Origin: JAIBAI01 sp044238875
GTDB taxonomy: Bacteria > Bacteroidota > Bacteroidia > M30B66
Length of the DNA: 11,835 nucleotides
Direction of reading: 5' to 3'
NCBI GenBank assembly: GCA_044238875.1
Contig: JBIICM010000072.1
Span: 1 to 11,835, forward strand
This document shows, in pieces, positions 6,285 to 11,835 of this stretch. Under the pieces are notes generated by a model. That model was given only the letters and a program-made list of their open reading frames with translations, was not told where the DNA came from and ran no database searches. The translations under genes and the position numbers were made by a program. Positions within the stretch are counted from its first letter, which is position 1. Each line of letters opens with the position of its first letter.

Positions 6285-7861
6285 TGGGCGAGCAGGCGTT
6301 TCAGGTTTTCAAGGGTATCGGCTTCCTCCGGTGGTTTATCGCGACGCCAACGCAGTATCCGCGGAAACCGAACTGCGATACCGCTTTTATGGCGCGGAGA
6401 AGGATTGATACCTTCAAAACCGATTTCAAATACAAGTTGGGGTTGAACTGTTCTGACCGGACCGAATTTCTCAATTGTATGCTGGCGCACAAAACGGTCA
6501 ACCTCTCGAATTTCAGCATCACTGAGACCTGAATAGGCTTTTGCGAATGTAACGAGCCGATCATGATCCCAAATGGCAAAGGTGTAATCAGTAAAAAGGT
6601 CGGCCCTACGTCCATGACCTTTTTGTGCGTAAATCAAAACAGCATCAACGCTCATAGGTTCGGTCTTCCATTTCCACCAGCCGCCTTTGCGCCGGCCGGT
6701 CAGATAGGCCGCATCTCTGTGCTTGAGCATAAATCCTTCGGCCATGAAATCCCGCGAGCGTCTGTGCAACGCATCCAAATCCTCCCAGCTTTCAAATTGA
6801 ACAAGTGGAGACAGACGAAAAATGTCATTGCCAGCTTCATGATGCAGCATTTCCAGTTGAGCCCTTCGCTGATTTTGCGGCCATTGGCGGATGTCTTTTC
6901 CGGCAAACTCAAGTAAGTCGTATGCAATCAGCCGCGCCGGTGCCTCAAGAAGTATTTTTTTTCCAACCTGTTTACGGCCAATCCGCTTTTGCAGGATATG
7001 GAAAGGAAGGATGTTTTCCGCATCTGCACAAACGATTTCACCGTCAATAACGGTACCTTTGGGTAGTAAATGCTGAAGTTCATGTAATTCCGGGAATTTA
7101 TGGCTGATCAGTTCCTCTCCGCGTGACCAGATGAAAAGTTGGTTTTCACGTTGAATAATCTGCGCGCGGATGCCATCGTACTTCCATTCTACAAAATATT
7201 GATCTATTGTCTCCTGCCGTATTTGCGCTTCAATGGTGCTTGCCAGATAGAAGGGGTAGGGCCTGGATGTTTGATCAGCACTATTTTCATTCAGAATAAG
7301 CTGCTCAAAACCAGTAAGGAGCGGATCCCAGTCACCCATCAGCCGGTGTGTAACAGTTGCCTGATCAAGATCAAAGGCTGCTGCAATGGCACGTGCAATC
7401 ATGGGAGGGCCAACACCGATGCGCAGACTGCCCATCAGGAGTTTATTGAACAGAAAAAGATCCTGACGACCAAGATTTTCCCAGCTTTCAGTAACAAAGC
7501 TGCGCAAGCTGTTTTCATCGTTGGTTGGGAGCCTGCTGATTTGTTCAAACCACCATGATAAGGGTCTGTCATTTTGGTTTTTTCCAGCGGGAATCAGCAG
7601 GGCAATGGTTTCGCCTAAATCGCCTACGCTAGAATAGCATTCATCAAACAGCCAGGCAGGTATGCCGGCCAGTTCGGTAGCCCAGTTTTGTAATTGCCTT
7701 GATTTGACTTTCCGGGGTGGTCTTCTGCCCAGAAAAAGCGCCAGTGCACAGATGCGGTCGCGGTCATCAGCATCTTTGAAATAACCTGACAACAAGCTTA
7801 TTTTTTCATTACCGGCCTTTGTCTGATCCAAGGCACTAAATAAAACTGAAAAATCTCTCAT
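6281..7861 (-). CDS. ATP-dependent DNA ligase (DNA-repair-operon type)
   Basis: A 526-residue ligase, close to the roughly 530 usual for this bacterial family. The N-terminal third is the alpha-helical DNA-binding region (for example MGSLRIGVG at 143-151 and the MGDWDP turn at 175-180). The nucleotidyltransferase core has motif I EWKYDGIRAQ with the lysine to be adenylated, Lys227; SRGEELI near 246-252; DGEIV (273-277); motif IV EGFMLK (375-380); and motif V WWKWK (395-399). An OB-fold domain follows to the C-terminus. It seals nicks in double-stranded DNA using ATP and is an accessory repair enzyme beside the essential NAD-dependent LigA. The start codon shares ATGA with the stop of the exonuclease gene (7858-7861), and its own stop shares ATGA with the helicase start, indicating coupled translation. 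Confidence 0.94.
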   Translation of the reverse strand: MRDFSVLFSALDQTKAGNEKISLLSGYFKDADDRDRICALALFLGRRPPRKVKSRQLQNWATELAGIPAWLFDECYSSVGDLGETIALLIPAGKNQNDRPLSWWFEQISRLPTNDENSLRSFVTESWENLGRQDLFLFNKLLMGSLRIGVGPPMIARAIAAAFDLDQATVTHRLMGDWDPLLTGFEQLILNENSADQTSRPYPFYLASTIEAQIRQETIDQYFVEWKYDGIRAQIIQRENQLFIWSRGEELISHKFPELHELQHLLPKGTVIDGEIVCADAENILPFHILQKRIGRKQVGKKILLEAPARLIAYDLLEFAGKDIRQWPQNQRRAQLEMLHHEAGNDIFRLSPLVQFESWEDLDALHRRSRDFMAEGFMLKHRDAAYLTGRRKGGWWKWKTEPMSVDAVLIYAQKGHGRRADLFTDYTFAIWDHDRLVTFAKAYSGLSDAEIREVDRFVRQHTIEKFGPVRTVQPQLVFEIGFEGINPSPRHKSGIAVRFPRILRWRRDKPPEEADTLENLKRLLAQ

Positions 7862-8868
7862 GCCTGAACCTCCTCATCATGGCTTTCGCCAAAGCGTGTT
7901 TCAAGCACTCCGGCATCAAGCCCCTTATCTGTCAGCCACCTTGAAAATATGGCGGAGTAGCCATGGGTCACCAGTACGCGCCCGGCACCTGTAGCCATAA
8001 CGGCCTCATTCAAGCCTTTCCAGTCGGCATGGTCTGAAAGAACAAAGCCGCGGTCGGCCGGCATTCTGTTTTTTGCGCCCCTTATGGCCATCCAGCCTGA
8101 GCAAAAGGCAAGCGCAGGATTTTTAAAACGATTCAGCCAGGGATTTCCCATCACCGAACCGGTTGCCAGCACCAGTGCGCCTGAATAGTCATGCTGTTTA
8201 TCGCGTTCAATGGCTTTCAGTTCGGGTAAATCATAGCCGTGGCTGCGAAGCGTATCGTTTACCGCAAGAACGGAGCTGTGTGCATAAACCGGGGCATCAG
8301 CGGGTAAAAGCCCCCTTACAAGTCTTTGCATCTTTCCAAGCGCGTAGCCCATCAGCACGGATGTTTTTCCGATCGCGCGGTTTTGATTCCACCAGCCGAG
8401 AATTTCGTCCATAATTTCCTGTTGGCTTTGCCAGCGATAAACAGGCAGGCCAAAGGTTGATTCTGTAATGAAAGTATGACAGGTTACCGGCTCAAACGGA
8501 GCTGCAAACCCATCATTTTCAAGCTTATAGTCGCCACTCACCACCCATATTTCACCCTGGTACTCAAGCCGTATTTGTGCAGATCCTATAATATGGCCTG
8601 CAGGATGCAGCGAAATTCCAACACCATTGATGAGTATTTTCTCATTGTAATCAAGCGTCTGAAGATGAATCTGACTGCCAAGCCTCAATCGGAGGATGGC
8701 TTCGGAGTCAATGTGAGCAAGATAATTTCGACTTCCGAAACGGGCATGGTCGCTGTGGGCATGGGTAATAATTGCCTTATCGACTGCTCTCCAGGGGTCA
8801 ATAAATACATTGGCCTGACGGCAAAATAATCCCGAAGGTGTGAGTTCAAGCAACGGATATCTTGACAT
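7858..8868 (-). CDS. Ligase-associated DNA damage response exonuclease (MBL fold, beta-CASP)
   Basis: 336 residues from the chosen start. A metallo-beta-lactamase fold with zinc motif HAHSDH (36-41), PAGHIIGSAQ with His92, SGDYK with Asp113 and TESTFG with Glu136. A beta-CASP insertion follows (about 137-275), ending in LSDHAD (His280) and VTHG (His302). This is the SNM1/Artemis-like nuclease family, in the bacterial branch that co-occurs with ATP-dependent ligase. It is expected to process DNA ends before ligation. The ATG at 8868 is preferred because AGGTAG lies 7 bases upstream and MSRYPLLELTPSG fits family starts. The open frame runs upstream to a TTG at 8886, which has less support. It is the first gene of the four-gene repair operon. 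Confidence 0.92.
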   Translation of the reverse strand: MSRYPLLELTPSGLFCRQANVFIDPWRAVDKAIITHAHSDHARFGSRNYLAHIDSEAILRLRLGSQIHLQTLDYNEKILINGVGISLHPAGHIIGSAQIRLEYQGEIWVVSGDYKLENDGFAAPFEPVTCHTFITESTFGLPVYRWQSQQEIMDEILGWWNQNRAIGKTSVLMGYALGKMQRLVRGLLPADAPVYAHSSVLAVNDTLRSHGYDLPELKAIERDKQHDYSGALVLATGSVMGNPWLNRFKNPALAFCSGWMAIRGAKNRMPADRGFVLSDHADWKGLNEAVMATGAGRVLVTHGYSAIFSRWLTDKGLDAGVLETRFGESHDEEVQA

Positions 8869-9085
8869 ATAGCTACCTGCAAACAAGTGGGCATCAGGAT
8901 TTGTTTTTCAAGTTGTTAAACTGCCTGAAAAAGCATTTCTGAGTTGTATAAGTTAACAATTGATAAGCAAAAAAAGGTGTTTATTGGTGGCTTGCTTTGT
9001 TATCATTAATTTCGAAACATTTATTTTCGCCAAGAAACCGGCAAATCTGTTCAATAGATTTCATGCAAATTAACTTAAAAAACTG
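8869..9085. other. Divergent intergenic region between repair operon and permease operon
   Basis: These 217 AT-rich bases must carry promoters for both directions. A plausible plus-strand promoter is listed separately; no clear TAnnTTTG box was found for the repair operon. An imperfect inverted pair, AGTTGTTAA (8911-8919) and TTAACAATT (8953-8961), could be an operator, and AGTTGT recurs at 8942-8947. On the minus strand a small frame from 9064 to 8981 encodes 27 residues beginning MKSIEQICRFLGENK. It is protein-like in composition but has no recognisable homology, and a real small gene is not established. Confidence 0.4.
8996..9029 (+). promoter_or_regulatory. Candidate promoter for the permease/oxygenase operon
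   Basis: TTTG (8996-8999) is followed after 22 bases by TATTTTCG (9022-9029), which differs from the Bacteroidota -7 consensus TAnnTTTG at one fixed position. The spacing is at the long end of normal. Transcription would start near 9035, leaving an approximately 50-base leader before the ATG at 9086. Confidence 0.4.
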
Positions 9086-10228
9086 ATGATCATTCTCGGA
9101 ATTGCACTCCATGCGATGGGCGGCATCGCTGCTGCGACTTGTTATATTTCTCAGAAAGGCGCACCAAACTGGTCGTGGCAAACCTATTGGATTGTGTTTT
9201 GCGTGGTGGCCTGGTTGCTGATGCCACTGGGCGTTTCACTGCTCACAGTACCAGACCTTGCTGCAGTGCTGCTTGAAACCCCGCGGGAAATGGCCTTTAA
9301 AGTATTTCTTTACGGAGCGTTATATGGATTTGGCGGTATGGCCTTCGGACTGGCCATACGCAGTATTGGTTTTTCGATGACCTATGGAATGGCGATTGGT
9401 ATTTCAGCTGTATTTGGCACAGTGGTACCTCAGCTTTTAGATGGAACGCTGATTGGAAATTTCCAAAAACCGGGTGGAATGCTGGTACTTACGGCATTTA
9501 TCCTTTCGATGATAGGGGTAGCCGTATGCGGCCTTGCTGGTTTTTTAAAAGAGCGTGAACTTATCGCTAAAAGTGGTAGTAATACCGGCTTTAATATGAA
9601 GAAGGGTATATGGCTGGTAATACTCGCCGGCATTCTTTCAGGGATTTTCGGTGTGGGCGCTGCCGCAGGTTCGCCCATTGATGCTCTTGCCAGCAGCCAT
9701 GGAGCTGTTTCAGGTTTTGCCGGATATCCGAAATATATTTTTCTTACCGGCGGCACATTGTTAACCAATCTTATCTGGTGGCTTATCGTAAGCGTGCGAA
9801 GCGGAACACTGCGAGAATTTATTCAGGTTCCGGTTAGGGAAAACGCTAAGAAGGATGAAAATACAACTGCTGCAAATGGTGTTTCTAAGCGCAAAACCAA
9901 TGGGAATTTGGCATTTTATTACCTGATGGCTGCGATAGGGGGGATGTTGTGGTTCATTCAGTTCATTTTTTATGAGTTGGGTCATGCCGACATGGGTAAC
10001 TTTAAATTCATCAGCTGGGGTATCCACATGGCAATGCTGGTTTTTTTCAGTTTTATTGTGGGACTGATTTTCCGCGAGTGGCAAAACTGCAGGCGCCAGA
10101 CCATTGCTGTGCTGATCGCAGGCCTTTTAATTATGGTTGCGTCATTTGCGCTAACTACTTATGGCTCAATAGCGGGAGAAAGCACTGCTGTAGAAACAAC
10201 TTCACCTGAATCCCTGCAAACGCATTAA
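9086..10228 (+). CDS. RhaT-family sugar/proton symporter
   Basis: A 380-residue hydrophobic protein with about ten membrane segments and a charged cytoplasmic-type linker around residues 240-275. It resembles the L-rhamnose/proton symporter RhaT along its length, from memory of the E. coli protein. The shared features are an N-terminal helix followed by NWSWQTYW (28-35), GFNMKKGIWLVILAGILSG (168-186) and a C-terminal block GGMLWFIQFIFYELGHA (285-301) followed by ISWGIHM (309-315). RhaT-family carriers bring a sugar into the cell with protons. No rhamnose catabolic genes are present in the window, so rhamnose itself is not implied. The downstream oxygenase gene begins 9 bases after the stop, so the two are almost certainly co-transcribed. 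The linker is longer than I recall in E. coli RhaT. The family call is firm; the substrate is unknown. Confidence 0.85.
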   Translation: MIILGIALHAMGGIAAATCYISQKGAPNWSWQTYWIVFCVVAWLLMPLGVSLLTVPDLAAVLLETPREMAFKVFLYGALYGFGGMAFGLAIRSIGFSMTYGMAIGISAVFGTVVPQLLDGTLIGNFQKPGGMLVLTAFILSMIGVAVCGLAGFLKERELIAKSGSNTGFNMKKGIWLVILAGILSGIFGVGAAAGSPIDALASSHGAVSGFAGYPKYIFLTGGTLLTNLIWWLIVSVRSGTLREFIQVPVRENAKKDENTTAANGVSKRKTNGNLAFYYLMAAIGGMLWFIQFIFYELGHADMGNFKFISWGIHMAMLVFFSFIVGLIFREWQNCRRQTIAVLIAGLLIMVASFALTTYGSIAGESTAVETTSPESLQTH

Positions 10229-10237
10229 AAACAAATC

Positions 10238-11835
10238 ATGAACGAAGATTTCGCTCCAGCCACACTCAACCGACCAGCTGAGTATCTCGACTATAGCCTA
10301 ACCGGCGAAAATTCTGTCAATGCTATTGAAAAAGGTCTGGCTGAAGCCGACTGGTACCAATGTCCGGTGCCCCGCGCAGAGCTGCGAAAACTCCTTGAAC
10401 GTCGCGACGGACCTGCAATTCGTGATACAATACTCTGGTTTGCCCTGCTCGGTCTAACAGGATGGGGAACGGTTGCACTCTGGGGCACGTGGTGGGTTAT
10501 ACTGCCTTATGCGGCCTATGCCATACTTTATGCTACAGCATCAGATTCACGCTGGCATGAGGCAGGCCATGGAACGGCTTTTAGAACCGACTGGATGAAC
10601 AATGCTCTTTATGAGCTCGCCTCATTTATGGTCATGCGAGAATCAGTGCCCTGGCGCTGGAGTCATAACCGGCATCACAGCGACACCATTATCGTTGGCC
10701 GTGATCCGGAGATTCAGATTCCGCGACCGCCAAAGCTGTGGGATCTTTTCCTCGCGCTCTTCGCGATCGGTGTTTACAGGAATTATTTCCCCGGTGTTTT
10801 TAGACATGCTGCCGGTATCATTACGCCTACCGAAAAAACCTATATCCCGGAATCAGCGTTCTCCAGAATCACTCGAAATGCCCGGATAATTATTGCCGCT
10901 TATGCACTGACCATAGTGCTTTCAGTTGTTCTGAAAAGCTGGATACCGGTTTTCCTGATCATCCTGCCACATTTCTTTGGTACCTGGCTGATGATCATCC
11001 ACAACATTCCACAGCATGCAGGTCTCGCAGAAAATGTACTCGATCACCGGCTTAACTGCCGCACCGTTTATATGAACCCCGTCAGCCGCTTCATCTACTG
11101 GAATATGAATTACCATTTGGAGCACCACATATTTCCGCTGGTACCGTTCCATTCTATTCGCAAGCTTCATGAGCTGATCAAAGCCGATTGTCCACCGCCA
11201 TACCCTTCGATTCTTTCAGCCTGGCGTGAGATTTTACCTACGCTGATTCGTCAGAAAAAGGATCCTGCCTACTATGTAAAGCGCAGGTTACCGGCGCCAA
11301 AAGAAAGAATGATTGAAGGGCTTATTAAAAGTGATGAAAAGCCGGATGCCGATGGCTGGCTCAAGGTATGTTCTGAAACAGAACTCAGCAAAGAGGATGT
11401 GCTTCGTTTCGACCATGACCGAAAAACGTTCGCCATCATCCGCGATGCAGAAGGCCGGTTCTACGCCACTGATGGTATTTGTACACATGGTAACACACAC
11501 CTTGCGGGAGGCTTGGTGAAAGGAGGCATTATCGAGTGCCCCAAACACAACGGCCGATTCAACCTTGCAGATGGCTCGCCCGCCCGCGCTCCGGTTTGTC
11601 GTGGACTTTCAACTTACCCAATACAGGTGCGCAAGGGGCTGATTTATCTGAATGTGGCAAATCCCGGTGGGGCAGGAGCCCGCCAGCAAAAAAGCCGAAC
11701 CCTGCGTATTGTGAGCACAGTGTGCATCTCTACTTTTATTCGCGAGATTGTTCTGGAGCCGGCAGACGGCGTTCTTTCATTCGAACCCGGCGACTATCTT
11801 CAATTTGCCATACCTGCTTACAATGAAATTGCTTA
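10238..11835 (+). CDS. MocD-MocE-MocF-like fusion: membrane di-iron oxygenase, Rieske [2Fe-2S], start of FAD reductase (3' end outside window)
   Basis: An uninterrupted frame of 532 codons runs from the ATG at 10238 to the window edge. Residues 60-335 form a fatty-acid-desaturase-superfamily domain with hydrophobic helices near 63-100, 168-185, 216-232 and 236-255. Its histidine boxes are HEAGH (107-111), HNRHH (143-147) and HLEHH (293-297), expected to bind two irons. WRWSHNRHHSDT and VGRDPEI resemble MocD. Residues 372-475 are a Rieske ferredoxin domain with CTH (Cys415, His417) and CPKH (Cys434, His437). After a short linker (about 476-488), residues 489-532 begin a ferredoxin-reductase-like FAD domain with FEPGDYLQFAIPAY (515-528). 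Electrons would pass from NAD(P)H through FAD and Rieske to the di-iron site, for O2-dependent hydroxylation, demethylation or desaturation. In rhizobial rhizopine catabolism these are separate proteins. The start is preceded by an A-rich leader, not a Shine-Dalgarno sequence. The substrate is unknown. Confidence 0.88.
   Translation, partial: MNEDFAPATLNRPAEYLDYSLTGENSVNAIEKGLAEADWYQCPVPRAELRKLLERRDGPAIRDTILWFALLGLTGWGTVALWGTWWVILPYAAYAILYATASDSRWHEAGHGTAFRTDWMNNALYELASFMVMRESVPWRWSHNRHHSDTIIVGRDPEIQIPRPPKLWDLFLALFAIGVYRNYFPGVFRHAAGIITPTEKTYIPESAFSRITRNARIIIAAYALTIVLSVVLKSWIPVFLIILPHFFGTWLMIIHNIPQHAGLAENVLDHRLNCRTVYMNPVSRFIYWNMNYHLEHHIFPLVPFHSIRKLHELIKADCPPPYPSILSAWREILPTLIRQKKDPAYYVKRRLPAPKERMIEGLIKSDEKPDADGWLKVCSETELSKEDVLRFDHDRKTFAIIRDAEGRFYATDGICTHGNTHLAGGLVKGGIIECPKHNGRFNLADGSPARAPVCRGLSTYPIQVRKGLIYLNVANPGGAGARQQKSRTLRIVSTVCISTFIREIVLEPADGVLSFEPGDYLQFAIPAYNEIA

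Noticed and set aside
8869..8886. TTG start extending the exonuclease by six residues
   Set aside because: The ATG at 8868 has a better-placed AGG-containing ribosome site and fits the family's N-terminus.
11313..11826. Short plus- and minus-strand frames over the last 500 bases
   Set aside because: They overlap the Rieske and flavin portions of the long fusion frame in other phases and carry no motifs.
1..11835. CRISPR arrays, rRNA genes, insertion sequences with transposase, toxin-antitoxin or phage genes
   Set aside because: No regularly spaced repeats, rRNA-like sequence, transposase or phage motifs were seen on either strand.

Overview
The window looks like chromosomal DNA from a member of the Bacteroidota (or a close relative). 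Several putative promoters match the Bacteroidota -7 consensus TAnnTTTG, most start codons lack a good Shine-Dalgarno sequence, and the AccD active-site region carries the SGGARMMEAA form that I recall from Bacteroidota. It also holds a complete ligase-associated DNA repair operon of a kind common in that phylum. These taxonomic points rest on recalled family knowledge; no search was run.

Layout. Positions 1-91 (minus) hold the first 30 codons of surE, cut by the window edge. Divergent from it are three tRNA genes on the plus strand: Ser(GCT), Pro(TGG) and Arg(TCT), with a strong intrinsic terminator between Pro and Arg. A 575-base gene-free stretch (564-1138) follows; it contains a strongly folded, MITE- or REP-like palindromic element at about 727-872. 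From 8868 back down to 1139 everything is on the minus strand. First come four tightly packed genes (MBL-fold exonuclease, ATP-dependent DNA ligase, Lhr-like helicase, PdeM phosphoesterase; junctions of 4-nt overlap, 4-nt overlap and 4-nt gap). Then come accD and a malate/L-lactate dehydrogenase-family gene. A well-formed promoter for accD sits in and just beyond the 3' end of pdeM, so accD probably has its own transcription start although it is co-directional with the repair operon.

A 217-base divergent intergenic region (8869-9085) separates the repair operon from a plus-strand pair: a RhaT-family sugar/proton symporter gene and, 9 bases later, a large open reading frame that runs off the window end. 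The visible 532 residues of that last gene fuse a MocD-type membrane di-iron oxygenase (fatty-acid-desaturase superfamily) to a Rieske [2Fe-2S] domain, and then to the start of a ferredoxin-reductase-like FAD domain. In the rhizopine-catabolic moc genes of rhizobia these are three separate proteins (MocD, MocE, MocF).

Working together. The exonuclease, ligase, helicase and phosphoesterase are expected to act as one DNA repair set. AccD feeds malonyl-CoA synthesis. The most novel-looking part is the permease plus one-polypeptide oxygenase. It suggests uptake of a small polar, possibly methylated, sugar or cyclitol followed by O2-dependent hydroxylation or demethylation. The domain calls are well supported by motifs; the substrate is inference only.
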